DNA of 64,000 nucleotides from Quercus robur (taxonomy: Eukaryota; Streptophyta; Magnoliopsida; Fagales; Fagaceae), in NCBI RefSeq assembly GCF_932294415.1, contig NC_065541.1, positions 48,214,290 through 48,278,289 of the forward strand. The letters run 5' to 3'. Positions within the stretch are counted from its first letter, which is position 1. Each line of letters begins with the position of its first letter. Both the position numbers and the translations under genes were made by a program. Positions 33,182-44,700 of this stretch are shown piece after piece. A model generated the notes under the pieces. It did not search any database and was not told where the DNA came from. It saw nothing but the letters and a program-made list of their open reading frames with translations.

Positions 33182-34019
33182 ACAAAAAAAAAAAAAGTCA
33201 CTTTAGATGTTGGTAGGTTTTTAATAAAATTATATTTTTCTTATATTATAAAAATCTTTTTTTCTTCTTCTCAAAAAAAAGTTCTTTTTTTTTTCCTGAT
33301 ACAAGATAGATTTACTTATATTTGCTTCTTATTTAAGTCATTCAAGACATATAAAGGATAAACTATTGTAAGGAGTACTAAAAACAAAATCTAATGACAC
33401 ATTTACAAAATATATCACCTTATATAATAATTGAATGTAAAATGCATAATGTTTTCTTTAAAAAAAATTATAATACTTTCAAGTAATAAATTTAGATAGC
33501 TTAATTTAGAAAAATATAACAAATTGTATTAACTTTACTTTGTTAGAAAATAATCACATTATTTTAAGTAGAGTTTGGAACTAACACTTAAGGCTTATCT
33601 ACTAATTTCATTTTTCACCTAACAAAACAACAAATCATCAAATTTGTTGACGCATCATGCACTTGTAAGTTATTATTCTTCTACCTTTGAATTTGCAAAT
33701 GTTTAAATAGTTAAATGCAAGATAATTCATTATTAGTTTTGAAATCTTTTCTGAAGACACCAACAGGCTTCTACAAACAATAGAAGAAACTAGCAATCGG
33801 CATTAAGTATACTCTCAACCTTTGGATGACATAAATGCATGGCATGCGCGCACACATCCATGCACACAATATGAGAGAGAGAGAGTAATGACTATAGAAG
33901 AGAAATGTGATTCTACTCACTAAAGAATCATTAGATAATTAATACAAAAAATTAAATGACATTAAAATTATTAGGTTCTAAAGATTTAGGATTAAATTTT
34001 TAGAATTTCAACTTGTATG

Positions 34020-34848
34020 TGTTGGTAAATTGAGAACAAAAACATGTCTAGGATAAGTGTTAGACATTACTCAAAGTTGTACAGGTCAAAAATCAAAAAT
34101 GTACAAACTGCAAGAAAAATGATTATTTTTCTGTGAAGCTTATCCAATTGAATTGTGAAGCTCAATCGATCGAAAATCACAGAAAAAGAATTTTTGCAGA
34201 ATTTTAAACAGGCCCAAGCCCGCGAAAACGTTTAGGGTTTCAATCCAACACTCCTATATATAAAAGGAAAACCCTAGCTACATTTTGAAGACGCTTGGAA
34301 GACTTGTGAGTTATTTCTGTGAGATCTGAGAGATTCTGTACCTTCTAACTCTACAAGCATCTACTGAAACAAGATTTACAATCAAGTGCTAGTGGAATCT
34401 AGTTGTTGCAAAGATCAACAAGTCGTGATCTGAAACCTTTGAATGGGATCTCAAAGTCACAAGCGTGGATGCTTATGTGGTGCAAATCCAAGAGAGAAAG
34501 AGTCTATGGATTCGGAGCTTGTATGTGGTCGTGTTAGTAAGTTACTACTACAGATAGCAATAGATTTAAAGTTAGATCTTATTGTAAAAACTTTGATTCT
34601 CTATAGTGGATTTGTTTTATCTTTGAGGTAGTTAGGTCAAATCCTCCCCAGGTTTTTACCTTGAAACTATTGGTTTCATTAGTTTTCCTAGGTTATCATA
34701 TCATTATGTTCTTTATTTTCCACTGTTGTGCTTGATATGATCTGTCCTTGTTTAACTTAGATCTCATAATTAACCTAAGTAATCACTTGACTAATATATT
34801 AGGTTAAACAATCTAGTTTAAGGGGTCTAAAAAAATAAATAAGTGGTA
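34020..34848 (+). repeat. 5' LTR of the second gag-only Copia element
   Basis: Starts TGTTGGTAAATTGAG. It contains TCGATCGA words near 34166, a TATA box CTATATATAAAAGG at about 34254 and an ACCCTAGC leader start. The right edge is set by the primer-binding site, because the usual terminal CA is degraded. Confidence 0.75.
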
Positions 34849-34909
34849 TCAGAGCGGGTTAGCTCTTGTTGGGTAGTTTACCTTGAGTGGATCCTTAACC
34901 CCTGCTATC

Positions 34910-36575
34910 ATGGAACATGGTCACTCTCTTGTGATCCCTCCCCATTTTAATGGGAATAACTATACTTATTGGAAAGTTAGGATGAAAGCTTTTTTGAAAT
35001 CCCTAGATGAGAGAGTATGGCCCTCTGTTGAGAATGGTTGGGAGAGACCAACCACTCCTATCAAGTGAATGGAACACTGCATAAAAAGAAGCAACAAGCT
35101 TTAATAGCAAGGCTATAAATGCTATATTCAATGTTGTTTCTATGGAAGAATTTAAAAAGAATCTCTAATGTAGAGGTTGCTTATACTGCCTGGAATATTT
35201 TGCAAATGTGCATGAAGGCACTAAGGCAATAAAGATTAATAAACTGCAATAGTTGACATCTAGGTTTGAAAGCATCAAGATGTCTAATAATGAGACTTTT
35301 GATGAGTTCTATACCAAACTGAATGACATAGTAAACTCTACTTTTAATTTGGGTGAAGTATATGATCAACCTAAAATGGTTAGGAAGATTCTTAGATCCT
35401 TAACTGAGGATTTTAGACCCAAAGTCACTGCTATAACAGAGAATAAGGATGTGGACACCATCCCTGTTAATGAACTTGTAAGATCTCTTCAATCCTATGA
35501 GTTTGACCTTATTCTCTGTGAGTAGGACATCCTATGGTTGATGATGATGAAATCTCTTAGATCTCAACTTGTAGGATGATCATCAACTTGTAGGATCTCT
35601 TCAATCCTATGGTTGTCAGGGTTACAGTCACCTTAGGTCAAAATGTCCTACTTACTTGAGATCTAAGGGAAAAACTAAGGCTGTTATCCTAGTGATGATG
35701 AAGTTTCTAGTCACAAGTCTGAAAGTGATCAAGAAGGAAATTTAATGGCTTTCACTGCTACTGCTAAAGTAAGTGAGCCTGAAATTGTTTATGAGAACCC
35801 TTCTGATGGGGAACTCTCTGAGAATGCTAACTTGCAAGAGGCTTACAACAAGCTTTGCAAGATTGTAGCAAAGGATGGCCATGAATGTTGACAAAGGTTT
35901 GAAGAAGATAAACACTCTTGAACAAGAAAAGAGAAATCTGTTGGTTAAACTATTTGATGCTAATGGACTCATAACCTCTGTTAAGATTGAGAACATATCT
36001 TTGATTGAGAAAGTCAAAAGTTTCGAATCTGAATTATCTATTGCTAGAGAACAACTTGATAGGACTTCTACTTCTAAACTGGATAATATGTTAAATGTTC
36101 AAAAATCTTTTTTTGATAAGACACAGTTAAGGTCTGTAGAGAGTGTTTCTAGTTCTGTTGTTCATCCTCCTAAGTTTGTACTTGCTACATCTATTTCTAC
36201 TCTTGAAGTTAAGGTACCTAAGGAAGAAATTCCAGCTACTAGGAGAATTAGGGTAGATCTAAGTGAGTCAAAACCTAAGAAACCCAATCATCTTGGAAGC
36301 AAGAAACAACACAAACCTTAATGGTTTGTCATTTTTGTGGTGGAGCTGGGCATACACGCCCAAATTGTTTTAAGTTGCAAGCTTCAAAGCAAACAACTAA
36401 ACACAAAGTGCCTGTGCCAAAAGCACAAGATCCTATGGCACATATCCATGAATTAGTAAAGGTTTTTAACCTTTATGCCAATACAAGAGCTGAGTTTAAG
36501 TCTAGTTCATCTAGAAACTCCAATTCCAAGTTTGCATCTAAGAGAGTGTGGATGCAAAAGACTCAGCCTTTGTGA
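34910..36575 (+). pseudogene. Copia gag of the second element, frameshifted
   Basis: ATG 34910 opens MEHGHSLVIPPHFNGNNYTYWK..., the UBN2-type gag start, then breaks at 35066. The 35253-35525 block (NNETFDEFYTKLNDIVNS) and the 35875-36321 block (coiled-coil, KKINTLEQEKRNLLVKL) are further gag segments. A zinc knuckle CHFCGGAGHTRPNC is encoded at about 36327. The CCHC spacing and the following KLQASKQTTK tail parallel the second knuckle of the first element. Confidence 0.82.
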
Positions 36576-38470
36576 GTTTTTCTGACATGGTCTTTGTGCT
36601 TAATCTTTCAATCTCTTGTGACCAAAATGTTTTTCATTAGGATTTTCTTTTGCATAACATTCGTGCAATTCATTCTAGGTTTGTTTATGATATTTTTAAG
36701 TTTTTTTTTTAAATTAAAAAAAAATAGAAAACAAAAAAAATAAAAAAGGGTTTTTTTATTGTGTATTACACATCTTCAAGTGTGTAATTGAGGTTGGCCT
36801 ATGAAATTTGCATTTCATGACTGTGTACCTTGTTTAGCTTAGATAAGCTGTTTTTCTGCACTTTGCTAGTTTGTGCTATGTAGTACTTAAATTGTGTGAG
36901 TTGTTTATGGTTTTTAAACACATGCTTTTGATTTTGAAGTCACATTCTTTTGATTGTAAGGACTAAAAAATCTTAGGAGAAAAGCATAAATAACCATCTT
37001 ACCACTGTTACTCGTCAATCATGAACACCTGTGTGCAAATTATAAAAGTCATGCTCAGTAAGGTGTAGCACTTGCACAGCAAGATTAAATGAGGTGTTAA
37101 CTGTGAAAATCAAAAGAGAATTCAAAAGAAAAAGAAAAGCAAATAGAAACAGAAACAGGCATCAAAAGAAAAAGAATGAAAGAATAAAAATTGCTTTTAC
37201 ATGATTGCAAACGTGTTTTCTAGAAGATGTGGAAGTTATATGATGTAACTCTTTTGCTGATGGTCACTTTCAAACTTATGTGATTGATAATGTAGAAATT
37301 GTGTTTAATTTTTATATATCTACATATCACCTTTTATGTATTTCATACACTTACTTGTTGCACACACCACACGCAAATCTTTGTTAAACTCTATACATGT
37401 GATGGTGTGTTAATTTTTATGGCCATCCAAAATTGTGCTTCTTGAAATGTTTAATACTTTTTGGGGTATGGGGTAAAATTTTTGAAGAAAATTTTTTAAT
37501 CTTGATAAACATTGATTTGATTGAAGAGAAAGTGTTTTTGGAAACATTTGGAATCATTGACATGCATTTCATATCATAAAAACTGGTTTAAAAGTGTTTC
37601 TGCAGAAAATTTCCAAGATTTCAAAATCTTCTAATTCTTCAGGATTCGATTGATCGAACCTGTTTTTCAACTGATCAAAAAATTCAGTTTTTAAGGCTAA
37701 AACTCTCGGCCTGAGTCAATTCCTCCTTCGATTCCTTCTGATCAGTCAAACCTGTTTTTAAGACATTTTCGATTCCTAGCTCGATTCCTCCCGACCGATT
37801 GAAAATTGTTTTTAAAAAAGAAAATAAGAGGAATTTGAACTTTGTTCTTCATTTTTTTTTTTTTTTGTCTTCCTCTTCGATCCTTCTCAATTCCTCTTAT
37901 TCAATTTTTTTTTTTGTCTTTCTCTAAGTCAAAGCTTCAAGGGTTTTCTTCCTCCATACTTGGTAACTCCTTTTTGTTTAAATCACATGCATTCATGCAT
38001 TTTCTTCAAGTTTTCTAAAAATTTCAAACTAATAGGATTTTGGGATTTTTTGATGATTTTGAGTTTTTTGATCCAAATTGTTGGATGGGTTTTTGTTCAT
38101 GCATCATTTAAACATGATTCACATGCTTTAATTTCAAAAATTTCAAGATTTCTACAAAATTTCGAAATTAGGGTTTATGTGTTCTTAAGAATTTGGGGAT
38201 TTTGTTCAATTGGATGAAATTGAATAAAATTGACTTGTGATATTGTTTAATTGAGTGATTATAACATGTTTTATACTTGCTGTGTTGTTCAATTGATCAA
38301 TATAAGGATTTTTGTAAAATTAGGGTTTCAAAATTGGGGATTTTGCTAAATTTCTAATTTTCTTGGTCAATTTTCAAAATTGAGATAAAATTGAACTGTT
38401 TTTGTGCATTAAATCCTGCATCATATGTGTCTTTGCATCATGCATCATTTAGTTTTTAAAATTTCATGTT

Positions 38471-40067
38471 ATTTTGGTCTCTAACTCTATCTGATGTAGT
38501 CTGCCCTTGGTTTTCATTTTGGTCCCTACATTTTTATTTTACCACTTTTAGTCCATAAACCAATTAACACATGACATTTAAGTCCTTACCGTCACCCAAC
38601 TAACAGAAAAGGTTGATGTGGCTGACGGCACATTAAAATAATAATTAAAAAAAAATCTATTTTGGCATTAAAAAATGCCACATCAACATCTAAATTAATT
38701 TTAATTAAATAAAAAAATAAAAAACAAAATGAATTGAGATCTAAGAACATAAGAACATAAGCACTTGTTCTTCAATGTTCTTCTTAAATCAAGAAATAAA
38801 CCCAGCAATGACATCAAACCCAGAATCAAAGAGCAAACTCAGATTGAATATCAAAGACATCAAACCCAGCAACGACATCAAACCCAGAATCAATGAGCAA
38901 ACCCAGCAACGACATTTTCCATATTCGCTAATTGGTCATTTTTTATTTAAATTAAATGAAGCTCTCTCTCATCAAACCCAGCAACGACATCAGCGAATAT
39001 GACCTAATACATTTTGGTCATTGCTCTTCCACTAGATTCAACTTACTAAAGCTCTCTCTCGTCTAAAATGAAGCCCTCTTTCATCTAAAGCTCTCTCTCT
39101 CTCTCAGATCAAAATCTCTATCTCTATCTCTATCTCTCTTTCGACTTTCTCTTTGGATCTGGGTTTAGAGAAAGAGATGGTAGGTGTTGGGTTCGACTGG
39201 GTATGCTGGGATCTGGGCTTTCTCTTTAGCTTTGATCGGTGATCGTTGGTGGGTTTGACTGGCTTTGATTGGATCTGGGTTTAGAGAAAGAGATGGTGGG
39301 TGCTGGGTTCGACTGGGTTTGCTAGGATCTGGGCTTTCTCTTCGACTTTGATCGATGATCGTTGGTGGGTTTAACGGGGTTTGATCAGATCTGAGTTTAG
39401 AGAAATAGATGTTGGTGGGTGCTGGGTTTGACTGGGTTCGTTGGTTAGGATTGCAAGGTTTGTTGTTGTTGTTGGTCTAATCGATGATCGTTTCTAGACA
39501 TTTGGGGTTTGGGGTTTGCTGGAGATTTGGTTTTGGCGATGTTCATGTTTTTTTATTTTGGCAATGTTCATGTTTTTTGATTAGGTTTGTTGGGGTTTGT
39601 TTTTTGATTTGATTTGCTGGGTTCGACTATGTTCTTTGATTTGGTGATGTTCATGATTTTTTTTTCCCTGTAGGTTTGATGTTCATGTTCTTTGATGTTC
39701 ATGTTCTTTTATTCTGAGTTTGCTCTTTGATTCTGGGTTTGATATCGTTGCTGGGTTTATTTCTTAATTTAAGAAGAACATTGAAGAACAAGTTCTTATG
39801 TTCTTAGATCTCAATTCGTTTTGTTTTTAATTTTTTTATTTAATTAAAATTAATTTAGATGCTGATGTGGCATTTTTCAAAATAGATTTTTTAAATTATT
39901 ATTTTAATGTGACGTCAGCCACGTCAGCTTTTTCTGTTAATTGGGTGACGATAAGGACTTAAATGTCATGCGTTAATTGGTTTAGGGACTAAAAGTGGTA
40001 AAATGAAAATGTAGGGACCAAAATAGAAAAAAGTCAAAATGTAGAGACTAAAAGTACATTTACGCCA
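38471..40067. mobile_element. Mutator-like element with about 365-bp terminal inverted repeats, 1.6 kb
   Basis: 38471-38835 and 39700-40067 are inverted copies (for example GGTCCCTACATTTTTATTTT versus AAAATGAAAATGTAGGGACC; GACTTAAATGTCATG on both arms). The loop carries CCCAGCAACGACATCAAACC repeats and a 116-bp tandem. No transposase frame. The left end is eroded, so the 9-bp duplication expected for Mutator could not be confirmed. Confidence 0.8.
39155..39450 (+). repeat. 116-bp tandem repeat, about 2.5 units
   Basis: GGATCTGGGTTTAGAGAAAG begins at 39155 and 39271 and recurs as AGATCTGAGTTTAGAGAAAT at 39387. The following GGTGTTGGGTTCGACTGGG and TTTGATCG(G/A)TGATCGTTGG also repeat. Confidence 0.85.
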
Positions 40068-40075
40068 ATATTTAC

Positions 40076-40667
40076 CATTGACTATAGTTTTACAATGCAT
40101 GCATTGAAAAGGTTTATATTTAAGAAATATAAGTACATAACATGACAAATACAATAGCGGCAAAACCACTATAGTATTTGATATTATAGAAAGCCAAGGT
40201 ACCCCACGTACAACACAATGCAATAGTAATGTTATTCTCATATTAAGATAATAACAAGGTTTGTAAATAAAAAAATAAACGAAGGTATAAGTTTTCAACA
40301 AATAATATGGTATATTATAGCAAGTCACTGTAAATCCTAAAGGGTGATACAATAATAGAGATCATCACATCTTTAAAAATTGAGGTTAATTAATTTGAGT
40401 TGAATTCTCACTTATTTTTTTAAGATGATCCCATCATATGTAATGTGAGAATGGCAATAAGACAAGATGGGATGGGATTAGATTAGGGTGTCCCATCCTC
40501 ATCTTATTATCTCTTTGAGACCAAAAAAAAAAAAAAACTCTTGTGGAGTGAAAATTGGGCAGATCAGGGGCAAGGTGGATTGGAGATATTTTTTCATCTT
40601 TAATGAGGTGGCTTCAACATTAATAAATTAGAGATGAAAGAAAAAAAAAAAAATTTGAGGAACAATT

Positions 40668-40704
<37 letters not shown>

Positions 40705-41030
40705 GTTTAGGGATGGTACTAGAATATGTATAAAAAAACTATAACTGGGATACCTATAAAGGAGATTTTATATATATAAACACGCACTTACATTCGGATT
40801 TGGGAAAGATAAGTAAACTCTTTTTTTTTTGGTTAAAAGGAAACTTCTTTAAGAAAATAACAAGCCGAAGAGGCCAAATTAAATAGTGGAAGAGAGATAA
40901 GTAAAATTCAATTTCAATCCCATCCCTCCACCTCTTCAAGATGGTAAAAATTTATCATAGGTAGAGCGGAATTAAGTAAGCAAAACTCGTTTTAGTCCCG
41001 TCACTTCAGGGCATAATAATTTATATTACA
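40076..41030 (+). repeat. Dispersed repeat R1, copy 2 (least interrupted)
   Basis: Aligns with 1102-1589, 4460-4610, 19433-19560 and 20392-20590 in that order. It encodes nothing recognisable. Its only insertion is the 77-bp piece at 40818-40894. Confidence 0.85.
40818..40894 (-). mobile_element. Severely truncated retroposon tail in R1 copy 2
   Basis: AGATAAGTAAA at 40807-40817 and 40895-40905 flanks a segment starting with a T-run, i.e. a reverse poly-A tail plus about 65 bp. R1 copy 1 lacks it. Confidence 0.8.
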
Positions 41031-41049
41031 GAAAGGAGATATTTGTCAT

Positions 41050-41490
41050 GGCGGCCTGGTGCCTTTGGAGTACACGCAATGCTCTCAAATTCAGCCACCC
41101 TGTGCAGCCTACAGCCTCTGCTCCAATTCCCCCGTAGCAGCCTCCTGCTGCAAATATTTATAAAACTAAATTTGATGCGGCGGTGTTCAAGACTACTAAC
41201 TCGGCCGGCATTGGGGTAATAATTCGAGATTGCGGTGGCAATGCTATTGGAGCTCTGACCATGCCAGTCCCGCTCTCTTCATCTGTGGCTGAGTTGGACG
41301 CTCTGGCTTGTCGAAGGGCTGTTCAGTTTGCCATAGAAATCGGACCCAGGAAGGTGATCTTTGAAGGTGATTCTGCTGAGGTTATTCAAGCCATTTCCCA
41401 AGGGAATTCTGATTTCTCTGTTTATTAGACTATTGGCACCGAAATCAGGAACTTAAAGAAAATGACAGGCACGTATTTTCGCAGCATTTC
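41050..41490 (+). pseudogene. LINE RNase H fragment, truncated at both ends
   Basis: One frame gives AAWCLWSTRNALKF, a stop at 41133, then YKTKFDAAVFKTTNSAGIGVIIRDCGG, AELDALACRRAVQFA and KVIFEGDSAEVIQAI. This is the RNase H domain of plant L1 ORF2 (the D of FDAAV, E of AELDA and D of EGDS are kept). It ends in unrelated sequence without a poly-A tail. Confidence 0.85.
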
Positions 41491-41542
41491 TATTTTATTT
41501 TATATGATTTCACAAGCCACATAGCTTAACAAGTACTCCTAT

Positions 41543-41566
41543 AGAGATCCTATCAAAAAAAAAAAA
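41543..41566 (+). mobile_element. Nano-insertion: 24-bp retroposon tail with 12-bp TSD
   Basis: AAGTACTCCTAT at 41531-41542 and 41567-41578 flanks AGAGATCCTATC plus an A-run. TATC-poly(A) is the same tail as the LINE ending at 47316. Confidence 0.7.
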
Positions 41567-41715
41567 AAGTACTCCTATTGAACAGTGTAGGTTTCCTGTC
41601 CTTATATTATTACAATAAAGAACAGAACCAAGGCTCTGTAAGAATATGATCTATGAGAATAAAAATTTAGTAAACTCTTTATGGGTTACAAGAATAATAC
41701 AATTTACATAAAACT

Positions 41716-44700
41716 TCATTTCCTTCTAACCTTATGATTAGCTCCCTCCTTCTTTGGAGAAGATGAGGATGATGAAGATGATGACAAACCTGAACGACTC
41801 TCAGCAATGTCCTTGTAAAATGCCTTCTGCACATCATCTTTAAGTTCCATGAAACGCATCTTCTTCATTTTCTGCTCTTCAGGAGTCCCTTTGTCAAGGA
41901 AGAAAGCATCAGGCATATCATCGTCCTCCAAGAACTTGTCTAGCCTTTCTGAGCAATTGGGAAAGTAGCGACGGCCCGTCTCCACTGCCATTTACATCAA
42001 TTCAATTAGTAAGCTCAAAGAGAATGATCATGTTATGAAAACATGGGGTAACTAGTACAAGTTGCATTTGATTGGTAAAAATTATTATGGCACAAAAGGT
42101 CCAACTCTCCAAGTACATAGGACGAAGATTACTTTTCCGGTCTCACAAGTTGATTTATAATAGACTTAGGTGTCTTGGACCATAATATCTTTAATACTCT
42201 TGGACCTATAATATGCATAAGTACATGTAGAATTAGGAGACTACAATTACTTTTTTTGTCCCATAAGTACGAGGGTCTATAATAAACTTGGACTTCTTGG
42301 ATCCTAATATCTTTAACATGATTTTTTAAAGACTCTTTTAACTGTGAGCTTTTTAGAACTGGACTCCATTACTTCACCCTGTTAGTTTGACAGCTAGAGT
42401 GCTAACTCGTATATTGTATTTCCTTCCTAGACGATTATGGAAAGTTTCTCATATTTTCATTCTTTTCTTTTCTTTTTCCTATTTAGATGACATGTTTGGT
42501 CCCCAAGAAGAGGTTTAGAATTTACAACTATAAATCAGAAACGAAGCGGCAACTTCAACTGAACCTGTGAGCCTCTGATTATAATAGACTTGGACTTCTT
42601 GGATCCTAATATCTTTAACATAATTGCTTAAAGACTCTTTTAACTGTGAGCTTTTTAGAACTTGACTCCGTTACTTCACCCTGTTAGTTTGACAGCTAGA
42701 GTGCTAACTCGTATATTGCATTTCCTTCCTAGATGATAATGGAAAGTTTCTAATATTTTCTCTTTTCTTCTTCTTTTTTCCTATTTAGATGATATATTTG
42801 ATTCCCAAGAAGACATTTAGAATTTACAACTATAAATCAGAAACAAAGCGGCGACTTCAATTGAACCTGTGATTATAAATGTCCATGTTTTCATTTTTCA
42901 ATAATGTTTTCTCAGCAACTATGCTTTTACATTCAAAACCATAAACCATAGTGTTAAAGATATATAATCAGTTCACATCATTTTATGTATTGTTCCAAGA
43001 GGCCCAATTATGTAATAAGTTCATATACATCTAACCCTAACTCATATGGTCTTTATATATACCCTACAGATTCATTATACAACACACTTCATTATATATC
43101 AAAGATGTAGTCACTAGGGCTTTACATTGAAACACAGACAATCAAATGTCAGACCACGTAAATTTTCCTTTGTGTTCTTTCTCTTTTTCACTGCTTCCAA
43201 TCACTACTATTCTTTCTAGATTTTTCTATTGCTCCTTTAATTTTAACTCGTAGAATCACTCAACCAAAAAGAAAAAAAGAACTATAAACCATAGAATCAG
43301 AAAAAGCATACACTTTAATTTAAAGGGAAGGAATGGGCAGAAAATAAATATTTCAGATATATATGAGAAAAATGACAACTAAATTTATTTAAATTACAAC
43401 TCTTTATCATCTAGCAAGGGAAAAAAAAGTAGATTTCTATAGGCTTAATGAGGACTTAGCTCAAAAGTATTTGCTACATTTTTGTATTTTTCTAGCAACA
43501 AAGCTAGTTAACCTTTTTATTTTTTTTGATTCAATAATGGAAATGAGGGATTTAAACCCTAGATGTCTCGGTTGGAAACACTAAAAGGTGCCAACCAATT
43601 GAATTACAAAGTCATTGGCCACTTTCTACAATTCTAAGACGCCTATGAATTTGAATCTTTAAGTATATAGTCTGATCCGGTTTTTTTCTTTAAAAATTGG
43701 TTCATTAGAAATTTTAGGCTTATTACATGTTACACTTATAGAGGAACTCATATAACAATTTTCTTTATTTTTTCAACTCGGGACTTACAACATTTCTTGT
43801 CAAAACCTCTCCCTTATTTATAGATGAAGAAATAGAGGATCTTCATTTGTTCTTTGAATATGAAACATGCAACACTCTTTTTTAATCTTTCCTCTTGTTT
43901 TTTCAATATAGAATTTGTGTATTCTTTAATTAGGGTATGTTTAGATACCATTTATATGCTGAAAACTGAAAACTTATTACTAAAAACACAGTAGTAAAAT
44001 AATTTTTAAAGGTATGAATAGTGCTGTGAGACCCAAAAATGCATGGGTATGCGCATTTTGCTAAGTTTGGTGTTCCCATGAACAATGCCATGGGACCCCC
44101 AAAAAAAGGCCAAACGCAGCTGAGAACCACGTTCAGTGCTATCCAAACTCACTTAGTTATTTTTAATTATTTAGTAATGTCATTTCTGTCCAACCTACAG
44201 TTGATCCTCGATCTGACTTTAAAAACTCAAAACTCTTCTAATTTTCTGTTGTTTTAACATTCGATTTTGAAAACATTGGGAATAACAAGTCACTTACTTA
44301 TGCAGTCTGCATAAAATTGAAAATACCTGTTTTAAGGAGAACATGCAGTCTTGATTGGAGTCTTTTGGCTCGTACAGAGGGTGTTTCATTCAAATCAACC
44401 TCCCTTAAGTTCCCACTGGAGCCTTTTGAGCCTTTTGAAGCTGAAAGGCCTGTGTACGGTGAGGTCGAACTTGCATCTGCAATCTCCATAGCTACCCTGG
44501 CTTCAGCAGGAAACAACAGCCGTGCAAATGCCACTGCAACATATTAAAAAAACTTTTTAGCACTTTATCATAAGGTAGGAACTAAAGATTCAAAAAATTC
44601 ATTTATTCTGGAAAATATTATCACAAATAATAGGGAGGGCTTGAGTAATATTCAATTAGTAAATTGCTAGAATATTAACATGTGAAATGTGTTTAGTTAA

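Larger units (their letters stand above)
30546..34019. other. Intergenic with small retroposons; no gene supported
   Basis: Promoter side of the TLC gene, then AT-rich DNA. Recognisable items are listed separately (31175-31353, 31500-31640, 31658-31672, 33019-33181). An ACC/CA-rich low-complexity stretch lies at about 32050-32310. Confidence 0.5.
34020..38470 (+). mobile_element. Second gag-only Copia-type element, 3' end lost
   Basis: The 5' LTR is 34020-34848, followed by a TGGTATCAGAGC primer-binding site at 34843-34860, gag (34910-36575) and a non-coding spacer. The spacer shares AAAAAATCTTAGGAGAAAAGC and AACCATCTTACCACT with the first gag-only element (12025), so the two are related. 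No pol motif, no extra ORF and no 3' LTR are seen: homology stops at about 38470 where a Mutator-like element begins. A CGATTGATCGAACC / CGATTCC cluster at 37640-37810 corresponds in position to the palindromic cluster of the first element but differs in sequence. Confidence 0.8.
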
